DNA of 64,000 bases from Stanieria sp. NIES-3757 (GTDB taxonomy: Bacteria; Cyanobacteriota; Cyanobacteriia; Cyanobacteriales; Xenococcaceae): assembly GCA_002355455.1 (NCBI GenBank), contig AP017375.1:1984001-2048000 (forward strand). The letters run 5' to 3'. The notes under the pieces were generated by a model. The model was not told where the DNA came from. It saw nothing but the letters and a program-made list of their open reading frames with translations, and made no database searches. A program made the position numbers and the translations under genes. Positions 26,861 to 36,238 of this stretch are shown one piece after another (position 1 is the first letter of the stretch; each line of letters begins with the position of its first letter).

Positions 26861-27496
26861 TTATTTCATCAAATGGGAAGGTAAAACGATTTGAGAAACT
26901 AAAGGTCTTAAGTCATCAACTGAAACTGTGCCAAAAGTCATAATTGTCGGAATTTCTACAGTAAAATCTATCAGAGTTCCACTGCGACCATATTTACATT
27001 GACCACCATCAATAATTAAAGAAACTTTGTCCCCAAAAAAACGTTGGGCTAAGTTGCCATCAGTAACTTTAGTGTCTGCAAAAGAAGCAGCAAGTCCTAC
27101 TAGAGGAAAAGGTAATTCGTTAACCAAATCGTAAATAAAGCGATCAGGACAAGCTATAAATACGCTTTTGTAGCCATCAGTAATAATTTCAGATACAGAA
27201 GGTTTGGCTGGCATAATCATCGTTACAGGGTAAGGAAAATGGCTCATCATTTCCTCTGCTGCCCGATTAACCATTACTACTTGGTCGGCTTTTTCTCTAC
27301 GGGTAAATATAGTTAAAGGTTGAGGAGATGCAGGAGGTTTAATCTTTCTCAGTTTGGTTAAAGCTTGATGATTATTACCATTGACAACTAAGGCATAAAC
27401 TGTATCTGTAGGTAGAATTAAGACCTCTCCTGCTTGTAAGCGGTTTTTGATTTCAGGTACTAACTTCCAATTTTTCTGAACAATTTGTTGTAACAT
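26861..27496 (-). CDS. L-threonylcarbamoyladenylate synthase (Sua5/YrdC/YwlC)
   Basis: A 211-residue protein of the YrdC fold, the enzyme making threonylcarbamoyl-AMP for the universal t6A37 tRNA modification. Family marks: ILPTDTVYALVVN near residue 27-40, LRKIKPPASPQPLTIF (KxR..KP), and ITDGYKSVFIACPDRFIYDLVN, then SGTLIDFT near the end. The usual SxxxxG ending is only partly evident, so it could be a divergent paralogue. Convergent with trpE, 15 bases between stops. Confidence 0.85.
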   Translation of the reverse strand: MLQQIVQKNWKLVPEIKNRLQAGEVLILPTDTVYALVVNGNNHQALTKLRKIKPPASPQPLTIFTRREKADQVVMVNRAAEEMMSHFPYPVTMIMPAKPSVSEIITDGYKSVFIACPDRFIYDLVNELPFPLVGLAASFADTKVTDGNLAQRFFGDKVSLIIDGGQCKYGRSGTLIDFTVEIPTIMTFGTVSVDDLRPLVSQIVLPSHLMK

Positions 27497-27729
27497 TAGT
27501 TTTTTTTATGAATTTTGAGAGTTAACCGTATAAGCTTATACAGTAATCAAATCTTAAATGCTAATTTTACGACCGTACTTCTATCAAAGGATAGAGTTAC
27601 TCTCAAACTACGGTGTGAAACCAATAACTTGATTAGTCATCTCAATATTTTTTATAAAAAAAAGTTATACTTAATAATTAAGATGAAATTCTATTACCAA
27701 AGCATACTTTTGGTCAAAGGTTTTAATTA

Positions 27730-27957
27730 GTGATCGCTGGTGAACATAAGTCTAAAACCAAGACTGAAGAAAACGGTACAACTCGCTCTCAATTCCGTTA
27801 CGGCAAATTCTCTAGAGTAATCTCTCTACCAACACGAATTCAAAACACCAACCTTACCGCAGACTACAAAGACGGTATTCTCAACCTGACTCTACCCAAG
27901 TCTGAAGAAGAAAGAAATAAAGTAGTCAGAGTAAATTTCAGCGAAGCTACTGCATAG
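27730..27957 (+). pseudogene. Truncated Hsp20/alpha-crystallin small heat-shock gene (3' part)
   Basis: The 75 codons encode only the C-terminal part of an Hsp20 domain: IAGEHKSKTKTEENGTTRSQ, FRYGKFSRVISLPTRIQNTN and the ADYKDGILNLTLPKSEEERNK signature with the final VRVNF strand. The family's N-terminal arm and the first half of the alpha-crystallin domain are missing, and I find no matching sequence in the 230 bases upstream. The frame is open from a GTG at 27730, with a stop six bases before it. The intact 3' part uses highly expressed, C-rich codons, so truncation is probably recent. Likely inactive. Confidence 0.75.
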
Positions 27958-27989
27958 ATTTATCCAAGGATAAACGAATCAATAGCCAT

Positions 27990-28110
27990 TGTCTTGGTGC
28001 GCGTTCCCTTGCGGGTCACCATTCGGCGCACCTTCAGTGGTAAAAATTCCGCGGGTTCCGACCGCTTACACCGACGCGGGAGATCTTCGCAAGCGCCTAC
28101 GCACCGCTAG
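27990..28110. repeat. GC-rich hairpin element
   Basis: A GC-rich island in an AT-rich gap. GGTGCGC (27996-28002) pairs with GCGCACC (28026-28032) around an inner CCC-ttgc-GGG hairpin. A second weaker stem pairs CCGCG (28049-28053) with CGCGG (28075-28079). The high GC and palindromes suggest a dispersed repeat. It lies directly downstream of the truncated hsp20. Confidence 0.6.
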
Positions 28111-28224
28111 ATTAATGAAATTCCCAGTTGCGAATAATCGTGACTGAGTTTTTTTCTTATAAAGCGATCGCTAAAGCTAAAACTTTCTCGAAATTCAAAT
28201 AACTTCTTTTGGCACAAGTACAAT

Positions 28225-28557
28225 TTAGAAATTTATGTTCCCACTCTTATAAATTTTGAAAGCGAGCAAACCCACTAACACTAGTCCTCCGAGCATTCGA
28301 CGGAAGTAGTTAACCCCTTCAAAAAGTTCCAGCCATGCCCAAGTGAACAAAGCACCAAATGCTACTAAATCCAATCCTGTTTGGAGTTTGCCACTTGTAA
28401 GTAGAGGTTGAAGTAAAGTCGCTGTTAATCCAACTATGATAGGGAGATTGGGCTTCTGCACCAGAACAATCTTGCCTTCGCTGTCTCGAAACATGCGATC
28501 AAATAACGTTGTTTGCGTCGCATTAATCTCTGGCTCGTGGTTTAATTGGGATGACAT
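28225..28557 (-). CDS. Small conserved membrane protein
   Basis: A 110-residue protein with a soluble N-terminus (1-36) and two or three hydrophobic segments (~37-55, 62-82, 87-105: LPIIVGLTATLLQPLL, LVAFGALFTWAWLELF, MLGGLVLVGLLAFKIY). The charged start MFRDSEGKIVLVQKPNLP is followed by the membrane part. It looks like a cyanobacterial conserved hypothetical; I do not recognise a function. The ATG at 28557 is used. Confidence 0.65.
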   Translation of the reverse strand: MSSQLNHEPEINATQTTLFDRMFRDSEGKIVLVQKPNLPIIVGLTATLLQPLLTSGKLQTGLDLVAFGALFTWAWLELFEGVNYFRRMLGGLVLVGLLAFKIYKSGNINF

Positions 28558-28658
28558 CTATTCTACCTACATACTGATCGAAATAAATGCTAACAATGTC
28601 GTAATTTTTATAAATCTTTCTAAAGTCTTAACACTAGATGGTTCAAAATCCTCAAAAA

Positions 28659-28754
28659 CTCTACAAAAGAGAGAGTTTATTAGTAGGACAAGTATCTTTA
28701 GTAGGGTTAATAGCCAAGAGTTTCCATTTAATTAGTTTCTCTACAAAAGAGAGA
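28659..28754. repeat. 16-bp direct repeat, each copy palindromic
   Basis: CTCTACAAAAGAGAGA occurs at 28659-28674 and again at 28739-28754, 80 bases apart. Each copy has an internal inverted repeat CTCT...AGAG. The pair sits between a divergent membrane-protein gene and a small plus-strand ORF and could be a repeated operator. Confidence 0.55.
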
Positions 28755-28809
28755 TATATTTTAGAATACTTTAATTTACTACAATTTTTTAGTTGTATTA
28801 ACTAATTAG

Positions 28810-29004
28810 ATGAAACATTCAAAGAAACTAAAAAGACTAAGAAAGCAAGTTAAATATCTCAATGAAGAATTGATAGATTTAGAGGACGAGGACTATCGTA
28901 AATTGTATGATTCTTACCCAAAGAAAACTAATAAATTAATTTATGAACTAGAAGTTCTTAAAGCAACTAATATCTTACTCAATAAAAAACTTCCTGAAGA
29001 TTAA
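28810..29004 (+). CDS. Small coiled-coil hypothetical protein
   Basis: A 64-residue lysine- and glutamate-rich protein (KKLKRLRKQVKYLNEELIDLEDEDY then a YELEVLKATNILLNKKL helix), likely all helical. I recognise no family. The ribosome-binding site is weak. A terminator-like hairpin lies 78 bases downstream, which weakly supports a transcript. Confidence 0.4.
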   Translation: MKHSKKLKRLRKQVKYLNEELIDLEDEDYRKLYDSYPKKTNKLIYELEVLKATNILLNKKLPED

Positions 29005-29081
29005 ATCTATAGTTCGAGCCTCGTAACGCAAAACTATGTTTTAATAGTCAGATTTCGTATAATAAGCCATATAAAAAAAAT

Positions 29082-29124
29082 AAAAAGCTCTAGAACAATT
29101 GGAAAATTTAAGAGCTTTTTTTTT
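29082..29124. terminator. Bidirectional Rho-independent terminator
   Basis: A perfect 10-bp inverted repeat, AAAAAGCTCT (29082-29091) with AGAGCTTTTT (29111-29120), and T/A runs at both ends. It lies between the small coiled-coil ORF (plus) and the guanylyltransferase (minus), so can stop both. Confidence 0.85.
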
Positions 29125-29158
29125 AGAGCAATAAAGTTTTTTCTATTGAACTAACAAT

Positions 29159-30226
29159 TTAAAGTAAATGTTCAAAATGAGGATGGTTTTGCAACGATTT
29201 AACTACTTCTTTAATTTCTTGAGTACGATCTTTATGAACGATTAAAGTTACATTGCCATCTCGTACCACAACCACATCTTCTAACCCAATCGTCACAATT
29301 ACTTCTTCGCGATCGCTAGAGTATAAGATTGTTCCTTTGGTATCTTTGCCAAGATGGGTAGCCATTTCAACGTTGTCTTCTTCTCCTTTAAGGAGTCGTT
29401 CTACCCCATTCCAGTCGCCAAGATCATCCCAACCAAAATTAGCAGGTAGGACATAAGCCAGTTGGGTTTTTTCCATCAAAGCATAATCAATACTCTTTTT
29501 CTCTAATTGAGAATAGGCTGCTTTTCCTTGTTGAATTAAAGGTTGAATAATTTCAGGAGCATGAACAGTTAATTCATCTAAAACAACTTTGGCTCGAAAA
29601 ATAAATATCCCACTATTCCAACTAAAGTTCCCAGTTTCAATAAAAGATTGAGCAGTAGATTGGTCAGGTTTTTCAGTAAAACGATTGACTTTGTAGGCAG
29701 TTAAAGAATCAAAATTTCCTGTTGTTTCTCCTTGCTCAATATAACCATAACCAGTGGAAGGATAATCAGGTTTAATACCAAGAGTAACGATCGCGTCTTG
29801 TTGTTGGGCTAGTTGAGTGGCAGCTTGTAAGGTTTCAAGATAAGCTCGACAGTCGCCAATCCAATGATCGGCAGGAAAGAATCCTAAAATTGCATCTTTA
29901 CTGCGAGTTTTTGATACTTCTAAGGTTGCCCAAGCCACAGCAGCAGCAGTATCCTTACCTTCTGGCTCAACTAATAAATTAGTTTCTGGCAGTTCTGGTA
30001 ATTGTTCTTTTACCCCTTCAGCAATCAAAGCCGAAGTAATTACCCAGAGATTTTCCCATCCTCCTGCCAAATCTAACAAGCGATCGGCAGTTGCTTGCAG
30101 AAGACTTCTACCACTACCATCTAAACACAAAAATTGTTTGGGCTTTTTTCTGCGACTGAGTGGCCAAAAACGCTCTCCTTTCCCGCCAGCCAGAATGATT
30201 GGTACTAACTTTGTCTCCATTCCCAT
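29159..30226 (-). CDS. Mannose-1-phosphate guanylyltransferase
   Basis: A 355-residue nucleotidyltransferase converting mannose-1-phosphate and GTP to GDP-mannose for polysaccharide and glycan synthesis. Marks: ILAGGKGERFWPLSR (GGxGxRxxPLS pyrophosphorylase loop, ~12-26), KPKQFLCLDG, FFPADHWI, FTEKPDQ, WNSGIFIF and FGWDDLGDW. It lacks the C-terminal isomerase domain, so it is the short ManC/GMP type. No other GDP-sugar gene is adjacent. The start is the ATG giving MGMETKL. Confidence 0.9.
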   Translation of the reverse strand: MGMETKLVPIILAGGKGERFWPLSRRKKPKQFLCLDGSGRSLLQATADRLLDLAGGWENLWVITSALIAEGVKEQLPELPETNLLVEPEGKDTAAAVAWATLEVSKTRSKDAILGFFPADHWIGDCRAYLETLQAATQLAQQQDAIVTLGIKPDYPSTGYGYIEQGETTGNFDSLTAYKVNRFTEKPDQSTAQSFIETGNFSWNSGIFIFRAKVVLDELTVHAPEIIQPLIQQGKAAYSQLEKKSIDYALMEKTQLAYVLPANFGWDDLGDWNGVERLLKGEEDNVEMATHLGKDTKGTILYSSDREEVIVTIGLEDVVVVRDGNVTLIVHKDRTQEIKEVVKSLQNHPHFEHLL

Positions 30227-30528
30227 TTGTCCTCTGGTATCAATCTTTCCTATCTTCGCTTCTAATTATCTGTTTGACTACGATTAATTAAAAATCATTG
30301 ACAAATCAAAAGTGAATGATTGTAATGTAAGTGAATTTTAACTAAAACACAATAAGATTAAAAATTTACTCTCAATTTTTTGTTTTTTTTAGTAAAAAAT
30401 TTGGCTAATTCAAAACACTTAAAAAATTTATCATCAATGATACTGTTTAAACTTATAACCAACTGTACCATTAACCAAAATATAACCTGATTGAGTAAAT
30501 AGGATTGCATTGATAAATAAGTACTTTA
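30227..30528. promoter_or_regulatory. AT-rich divergent intergenic region
   Basis: 302 bases between the guanylyltransferase (minus) and the LCP-like gene (plus). It is very AT-rich, with an A/T tract near 30350-30400. I saw no gene or recognised motif. Confidence 0.4.
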
Positions 30529-31869
30529 ATGCTAAAACACTTAAAATATTCTTTTCATCAAAAAAATCAGATTAACTTGAATTTTAAGAAAAATCAAAAA
30601 CTATCTTCATTTCGTAAGGGTTTATCTTGGGGTATTATTGTCAGTTTGGCTACCATTATTTCTGGAATAATTGGGGCAAGTTTAACCTCAATTACCCCAA
30701 TAAATCAAGCAATCATAGCAATCCTCGAGCAAACAAAAACTCCTAATTTATCATCAAAACAATCTGGTGCCAAGCTTGCTCCTAATTCTCTCGCTCAACC
30801 AGTTAATATTCTTTTTATTGGCATCGAACCTGTAAAAACTGTTTCTGATAATTACGCTCCTACTTTTACAGGAAAAAGCAAAACAATTCTACTGTTAGAA
30901 TTTAAACCTCAGCAAAAATCTCTTCAAGTTATTACTATTCCTGGTGATAGTCAGGTAGAAATTCCTGGCATTGGAACAACTAATATTATTAATGCTAATC
31001 GTTATGGTGGAGCTAAGTTTTTAACTCAAGTAGTTAGAGACAATTTTGCAGATTTAGGAGTTTCACCTAACCAGCCTTTAACTATTGATGGTTATTTAAG
31101 AGTTTCTGATCTGGCTTTACAACAATTAAATGACTGGTTTAGTACAGAAAAAGATTTCGCTCAAGCTATTTTGAATAAGAAACGCCAGGCTCCTGAGTTA
31201 AACTCGGGAGTATCGTTAAATCAATTAGAGCAACAAACACAAAGTCATCAAGACACTATATCAAATTGGCAAACACAAAAGATTTTTTTGCAACAATTGC
31301 ATCAATATTGGTATTCTCCTGAATTAGCAGACAGTATCCCTGAGATTATTGATAGTCTTAAGCCATACATAGATACTAATTTGACTACACCAGAAATACT
31401 AGCGTTAGCTAATTTTATTCATCAATTAGAGCCAGAACGAATTAAGATAACCATAGTGCCTCAATATATCAAACATCAGCCTAAAATAACTGATCAACCA
31501 GTAAAAATACTGGGCAATCACAATTTAGCTCAGATTAGTTCTGCCCAAGCTCACCATAGATTAAAAAATCTCCCGATCGCAGTACAAAATACTACCGATA
31601 ACCCAGAATTAGCTAGTCGTCTGCTTGATTTTCTCAAACAACGAAATTTTCGCAATGTTTATCTGATCGATCATCTGCCAATTGATTTAAATCAAACCGA
31701 AATTATTGTTGAACGAGGAAATATCGCCTTAGCAGATTATCTGAAAAAAAGCTTGGGTTTAGGTAGATTAGAGTTATCTCCTACTAGCGATTCTAATTTT
31801 GAATTGACAATTCGTATTGGAGAAGATGCCCAATATCTTAATTTAGAAGATGGTTTTATTCGCTATTGA
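30529..31869 (+). CDS. LCP (LytR-CpsA-Psr) family protein with degenerate active site
   Basis: A 446-residue membrane-anchored protein. One TM segment (~35-58), then an LCP domain (~92-330) and a LytR_C domain (~342-446, [20 protein letters not shown]). LCP enzymes join glycopolymers to the cell wall. The segment normally reading SDTM..IPRDTRV is here [11 protein letters not shown] then [11 protein letters not shown] (residues 117-147): the Asp of SDT is Lys, and the key Arg of IPRD is Gly. So the usual phosphotransfer residues are missing and it may be non-catalytic. It overlaps the pentapeptide gene by 20 bases. Confidence 0.8.
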   Translation: MLKHLKYSFHQKNQINLNFKKNQKLSSFRKGLSWGIIVSLATIISGIIGASLTSITPINQAIIAILEQTKTPNLSSKQSGAKLAPNSLAQPVNILFIGIEPVKTVSDNYAPTFTGKSKTILLLEFKPQQKSLQVITIPGDSQVEIPGIGTTNIINANRYGGAKFLTQVVRDNFADLGVSPNQPLTIDGYLRVSDLALQQLNDWFSTEKDFAQAILNKKRQAPELNSGVSLNQLEQQTQSHQDTISNWQTQKIFLQQLHQYWYSPELADSIPEIIDSLKPYIDTNLTTPEILALANFIHQLEPERIKITIVPQYIKHQPKITDQPVKILGNHNLAQISSAQAHHRLKNLPIAVQNTTDNPELASRLLDFLKQRNFRNVYLIDHLPIDLNQTEIIVERGNIALADYLKKSLGLGRLELSPTSDSNFELTIRIGEDAQYLNLEDGFIRY

Positions 31870-32389
31870 TTCAAATAAAATATTTGTTAAACTCCTCCGC
31901 AGTTTATTAGCTTTAGTAGTTATTTTTGCTTTAGCAATTTTGTGGGTGTTATTAGATGCACATCCAGCCTTAGCACAAGAAAGTGCGGTTAACTATACTT
32001 ATAGTGAGATTCGCAATCAAGACTTTTCTCATAAAAATCTAGCTGGTGCAGTTTTTGCTGCTGCTGATGCTAGAGGCGCAAATTTTGAAGCTTCAGATCT
32101 GAGTAATTCAATCTTAACTAAAGCAGTTTTTTCTAACGCTAATCTAGTAGAAATAAACTTGACTAAATCCTTAATGGATCGAGTGGCTTTAGATAATTCT
32201 AATCTTACTAATGCTATTATTCGTGAGGCAGTAGCTACCAGTACTAATTTTGATGGTGCTACTATTACTGGGGCTGATTTTTCCGATTCAATTCTCGATC
32301 GCTATCAAGTTTATCTACTTTGTAAAAGGGCAGAAGGTGTCAATCCTACCACAGGAGTTGCTACCAGAGACAGTTTGGGTTGTCGATAA
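31850..32389 (+). CDS. Lumenal pentapeptide-repeat protein
   Basis: A 179-residue exported protein. An N-terminal membrane/signal segment (~15-42, [20 protein letters not shown], then HPALAQE) is followed by a right-handed beta helix of A(N/D)LxX pentapeptides ([20 protein letters not shown], then [22 protein letters not shown]). The C-terminus [19 protein letters not shown] with SLGC ending is the cap found in cyanobacterial and plant thylakoid-lumen members, with two cysteines. The start ATG overlaps the LCP gene by 20 bases, so the two are coupled. Role unknown. Confidence 0.8.
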   Translation: MVLFAIDSNKIFVKLLRSLLALVVIFALAILWVLLDAHPALAQESAVNYTYSEIRNQDFSHKNLAGAVFAAADARGANFEASDLSNSILTKAVFSNANLVEINLTKSLMDRVALDNSNLTNAIIREAVATSTNFDGATITGADFSDSILDRYQVYLLCKRAEGVNPTTGVATRDSLGCR

Positions 32390-32400
32390 TTCGATAAGTT

Positions 32401-32460
32401 AATGGTTGATGGTTGATTGCTACTTGCTACTTGCTACTTATTAACTGGTAACTGGTAACT
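32401..32460. repeat. Three adjacent short tandem repeats (STRR)
   Basis: In order: TGGTTGA twice, GCTACTT three times, and AACTGGT about three times, directly downstream of the pentapeptide gene. Each is a heptamer unit, typical of cyanobacterial intergenic STRRs. Confidence 0.8.
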
Positions 32461-32465
32461 GTAAA

Positions 32466-32954
32466 TTAGCCATCTAAAGCTAAACGATTTTCTGCTGCCT
32501 GAACTAATTCTGTAGCAACGCGATCGCAATAAGGACGAATTAACCACCACATTACTGGTGACAACCATCCTTTAAGGGTAATTGAATAAGAAATATAACT
32601 ACCACAAAGAGTAGATTCTACTTGATAACTAATTCTTTGTTCTAATCCCGCGATCGCAATTACCCTCATACTGAGTAATTCTAATGGACGTACATTTTCC
32701 ACAAACATTCGGATCGGAATAGGAGTCAAGCGAGTGACTACTTGATAAATTAAACCAGGTTTAGCAATTAACCCTCTTGGAACATTAGTACTAGCAAAAA
32801 GAGGATGCCAAGAAACGTCAGCCAAATCGATTAGTTTTTGCCAGAGAATTTCGACAGGTGCATCACTGACAGCACGATAGGTTTTGAATACTAAAAATTT
32901 GCAGGAGAGTTTTCCTCTGTTAGCAAAGAGTTTGAAGGAAAAACAAAAAATCAT
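32466..32954 (-). CDS. SRPBCC-family (polyketide cyclase/dehydrase-like) protein
   Basis: A 162-residue protein with a START/SRPBCC hydrophobic-cavity fold: FKTYRAVSDAPVEILWQKLIDLADVSWHPLF, then a central FVENVRPLELLSMRVIAIAG and a C-terminal helix VATELVQAAENRLAL. The ligand is unknown. A good Shine-Dalgarno (AGAGGAGAG) lies before the ATG at 32954, supporting that start. Convergent with the STRR region. Confidence 0.8.
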   Translation of the reverse strand: MIFCFSFKLFANRGKLSCKFLVFKTYRAVSDAPVEILWQKLIDLADVSWHPLFASTNVPRGLIAKPGLIYQVVTRLTPIPIRMFVENVRPLELLSMRVIAIAGLEQRISYQVESTLCGSYISYSITLKGWLSPVMWWLIRPYCDRVATELVQAAENRLALDG

Positions 32955-33146
32955 GGCTCTCTCCTCTTAATCTTGAAATGCTTAGGCACATATTTTAGGC
33001 GATTAAAATTAAACTGGGATCAGTCTTAGGTATATTAAGATATTTTGCATTTCTACCCTCTAAATACCTTTACTCTGGTTCAGTATTAGTTTGAGCATAT
33101 ACAATTTTTCGATACTTTTAAACGTAGCAAATTGAGCAATAAAGCA

Positions 33147-34172
33147 ATGACAGCTATCAAAACAGACATAACTAATACTTCTATACCTCCTGCTGACTCT
33201 AAAGAAAGAGTGAGTCAGTTTATGAAACAACTACAAGATGAAATTTGTCATGGTTTAGAACAAGCGGATGGTGAAGGCAAATTTAGAGAAGATAGTTGGG
33301 AAAGAGAAGAAGGCGGTGGTGGGCGATCGCGAGTTATGCAAGCAGGGGCAGTTTTAGAACAAGGTGGTGTTAATTTTTCTGAAGTTTGGGGTCATCAATT
33401 ACCACCTTCTATTCTCAAACAGCGTCCAGAAGCCGAGGGGCATGGTTTTTATGCCACAGGAACATCAATGGTACTTCATCCCCGCAATCCTTACATTCCC
33501 ACAGTCCATCTTAATTATCGCTATTTTGAAGCTGGTTCTGTGTGGTGGTTTGGTGGTGGTGCCGATTTAACTCCGTACTACCCTTTTGCGGAAGATGCAG
33601 CCCATTTTCACAAGACATTTAAAGCTGCTTGCGATCGCCATAATTCGGAATATTACCCTGTTTTTAAACGCTGGTGTGATGAATATTTTTATCTCAAACA
33701 CCGTCAAGAAACTAGAGGCGTAGGTGGTATCTTTTTCGACTATCAAGATGGACAAGGAGAATTGTATCGAGGACCCCATCCAGAGGGAGAAGCAGCCCAT
33801 TATAGTAGAGAACTAGAAGCAATTAAACCTCGTAATTGGGAAGAAATATTTAGTTTTGTGCAAGACTGTGGTAGAGCTTTTGTACCTGCTTATGTACCAA
33901 TTTTAGAACAAAGAAAAGACACTGAATACAGCGATCGTGAACGCAATTTTCAACTCTATCGTCGCGGTAGATATGTCGAGTTTAATTTAGTATATGACCG
34001 AGGAACGATATTCGGTTTACAAACTAACGGACGCACCGAATCAATTTTGATGTCTTTACCTCCTCTAGTTCGTTGGGAATATAATTATCATCCCGAACCC
34101 AATACTCCTGAAGCAGAACTATATAATACTTTTCTCAAGCCTCAAGATTGGGCGAATTGGCAACCAGTTTAA
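33147..34172 (+). CDS. hemF: Coproporphyrinogen III oxidase, aerobic
   Basis: A ~341-residue HemF, which oxidatively decarboxylates coproporphyrinogen III to protoporphyrinogen IX using O2. Signatures include [23 protein letters not shown] (in overlapping pieces), [42 protein letters not shown], and [18 protein letters not shown]. It is an intact full-length protein. I chose ATG 33147 (MTAIKTDI); a TTG at 33132 would add five residues. A terminator follows at 34198. Confidence 0.96.
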   Translation: MTAIKTDITNTSIPPADSKERVSQFMKQLQDEICHGLEQADGEGKFREDSWEREEGGGGRSRVMQAGAVLEQGGVNFSEVWGHQLPPSILKQRPEAEGHGFYATGTSMVLHPRNPYIPTVHLNYRYFEAGSVWWFGGGADLTPYYPFAEDAAHFHKTFKAACDRHNSEYYPVFKRWCDEYFYLKHRQETRGVGGIFFDYQDGQGELYRGPHPEGEAAHYSRELEAIKPRNWEEIFSFVQDCGRAFVPAYVPILEQRKDTEYSDRERNFQLYRRGRYVEFNLVYDRGTIFGLQTNGRTESILMSLPPLVRWEYNYHPEPNTPEAELYNTFLKPQDWANWQPV

Positions 34173-34197
34173 TCAACAAAATATAAATTTTTTGATG

Positions 34198-34228
34198 GGT
34201 TCAGTCTTTTACTGAATCTATTTTTTTT
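34198..34228 (+). terminator. Rho-independent terminator after hemF
   Basis: GGTTCAGT (34198-34205) pairs with ACTGAATC (34211-34218) around a five-base loop, followed by a run of eight T at 34221-34228. It is 25 bases after the hemF stop. Confidence 0.85.
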
Positions 34229-34589
34229 ATTTTTGAGATTGATATTTTAGATATATATATTATTAAAATTGCCATCCTAAAAATTTAGTTGTTAGACAAA
34301 TTCACACTATCATTGCTCTGTCTATTTTTGGATGTTATTTAATTCTCATTCCTAAATTATAATTTGACGATTAAATATATCTATTCTTGGTTAAATAAAA
34401 TACATCTATACAAAGTTTATAATTTATGATTCATTAACAATTAACAAAAAAGATAAACCCTATTTTATTAGATAAAAGTCGAAGCACGGCGGGGCGTACA
34501 AGAACGCGAGGCAACCTCGCGTCACAGCCCCTTGCGAAAAAGTTTCGCCATGTTTAATCGACTAATTAATAATTGCTATCTTACGTTAG
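34229..34589. other. Intergenic gap with AT-rich part and hairpin element
   Basis: The part 34229-34475 is AT-rich and I see nothing in it. The part 34481-34550 holds the GC-rich double hairpin annotated separately. The mtnA stop on minus lies at 34590. Confidence 0.5.
34481..34550. repeat. GC-rich double-hairpin element
   Basis: A perfect 8-bp hairpin ACGCGAGG-caa-CCTCGCGT (34504-34522), enclosed by GGGGC (34491-34495) and GCCCC (34527-34531). It is followed by a second perfect hairpin GCGAAA-aag-TTTCGC (34534-34548). It is much more GC-rich than the surrounding 400 bases and resembles a dispersed palindromic repeat. Confidence 0.7.
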
Positions 34590-35654
34590 CTAAATTGCAA
34601 GTTCTTGATGATAATTAATAATTTCCTGAGGAGGAATTGCTCCTTTTTCTGTAATAATTGCCTTGATTAAGCTAGCGGGGGTAACATCAAAGGCGGGATT
34701 ATAAAACTCTACTCCTGAGGCACAAATTTCTGTATTACCGATTTGATAAATTTCGGCAGGATGTCTTTCTTCAATAGGAATTTGATTGCCATCAGTAATA
34801 CTAAAATCAACTGTAGAAAACGGTGCTGCGACGAAAAAGGGGATGTTATGCGCTTGAGCTACAATTGCTAAAGAATAAGTACCAATTTTATTAGCAGTAT
34901 CTCCATTAGCAGCAATTCGATCTGCTCCAACAATGACTGCATCAATCATACCCTGCTTCATACAATGAGCAGCCATACTATCAGTAATTACTGTAACAGG
35001 AATCCCCTCTTGAACGCATTCCCAAGCAGTTAATTTTGCCCCTTGTAAACGGGGACGAGTTTCATCAGCATATACTCTTGCTAAACGATTTTCTCGCCAG
35101 GCAGAACGAATTACTCCTAAAGCTGTACCATATCCAGCAGTAGCTAAAGAACCAGTATTACAATGGGTAAGAATTGTTAGTTGGGTTGGTTTATTTGGCA
35201 GTACAGTTAAACCGTTATCACCGATCGCTTGACAAGTTGCTAAATCTTCTATTTGTATCGCTTGAGCAGTTTCTAGCAACTCTGCTTTAATTTGTTTGAC
35301 ATTACCAACCGATTCATAAGCGATTTTGAGCATCCGCGAGATTGCCCAAAAAAGATTGACTGCTGTAGGACGAGTTTGACGTAATAATTGAGCAATTTTT
35401 TCTAGTTCTTTGAGAAAAACTTCATTATTATTTGTTTTGATCTCTTTTGCTCCTAAATACATTCCGTAAGCAGCAGCTACACCAATTGCAGGCGCACCTC
35501 TAACGATCATTGTTCTAATTGCCTGCGCCATGTCTTCACAACGGCTGATTTCTACTACACTATATTCTCCTGGCAAGCGAGTTTGATCGATGAGGAATAC
35601 TTTATTGTTTTGCCAGATTACGGGATAAATATGATTGACGGAAGAAGATGTCAT
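34590..35654 (-). CDS. mtnA: S-methyl-5-thioribose-1-phosphate isomerase
   Basis: A 354-residue MtnA, which isomerises methylthioribose-1-phosphate to methylthioribulose-1-phosphate in methionine salvage. Family marks: [39 protein letters not shown] (active-site Cys), [38 protein letters not shown] (active-site Asp), and [14 protein letters not shown]. Complete. No other salvage gene is near. It is on minus, with a 500-base divergent gap upstream. Confidence 0.95.
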   Translation of the reverse strand: MTSSSVNHIYPVIWQNNKVFLIDQTRLPGEYSVVEISRCEDMAQAIRTMIVRGAPAIGVAAAYGMYLGAKEIKTNNNEVFLKELEKIAQLLRQTRPTAVNLFWAISRMLKIAYESVGNVKQIKAELLETAQAIQIEDLATCQAIGDNGLTVLPNKPTQLTILTHCNTGSLATAGYGTALGVIRSAWRENRLARVYADETRPRLQGAKLTAWECVQEGIPVTVITDSMAAHCMKQGMIDAVIVGADRIAANGDTANKIGTYSLAIVAQAHNIPFFVAAPFSTVDFSITDGNQIPIEERHPAEIYQIGNTEICASGVEFYNPAFDVTPASLIKAIITEKGAIPPQEIINYHQELAI

Positions 35655-36238
35655 AAAATAACTGATTGAAGAGAAAACTATTGATGATCTTTGTAGAATT
35701 TATCCTAATACTATTTTTGTGTGATTGCGCCTAATGCTTTTACGGATAGTTATTTTAACTGGGTAATCTAATAGTTTAGCTTTTCGTTGTCATCAAAGAA
35801 AAACTACCATTAAAATCTAGTTTTTCTCATAATTCTCTGAAACTATTACTCTCAAAATTCAAGATAACAATGAAAAATTAACCATCAATAAATATAGAGT
35901 TCTAAGTAAGATCGAACTATCCAAGAATATTTTGTAAGTAGTTCCCCAAGCCTTTGTAAAATGCTTTTGGAAGAGTGAATTATGATTATGTATGCAGTTA
36001 GTCGATTCAAGCCTAATCAAATTCAAAATTTTGTAACTACGGTCTTGACAATGCTAGAACAAACTCTTTACAACACTAAGTTGTCTAGTCCCAAAAACTG
36101 TGTAACATAAGTTCACATTTTATAACTTTATGTTAGTTCCAAAATTAAGTTAGATTGGAACAGAATCTTTTTGGGATCGCAAAAGTGCCTTATTCATCGG
36201 TACGTCCAAGCCATAATCGACAGGCAGAGGAATCGTCT
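35655..36238. other. Long intergenic region with a possible 42-codon ORF
   Basis: 584 bases with no recognised gene. A 42-codon ORF (35982-36110, beginning MIMYAVSRFKPNQIQNF) has a purine-rich GGAAGAG ahead of its ATG but no family match known to me. The region also holds AT-rich sequence with promoters for mtnA (minus) and the downstream plus gene. Confidence 0.35.
35982..36110 (+). CDS. Possible 42-residue small protein
   Basis: An ORF starting ATG at 35982 after GGAAGAG, encoding a predicted amphipathic helix (FKPNQIQNFVTTVLTMLEQT). I recognise no family and it may be chance. No terminator seen after it. Confidence 0.22.
   Translation: MIMYAVSRFKPNQIQNFVTTVLTMLEQTLYNTKLSSPKNCVT

Noticed and set aside
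27515-27729. A 71-codon ORF before the hsp20 relic
   Set aside because: Low-complexity, lysine- and isoleucine-rich product with no family match; AT-rich chance frame.
35982-36110. A confident 42-residue gene
   Set aside because: A purine-rich ribosome-binding site exists but no family match or terminator; kept only as a low-confidence entry.
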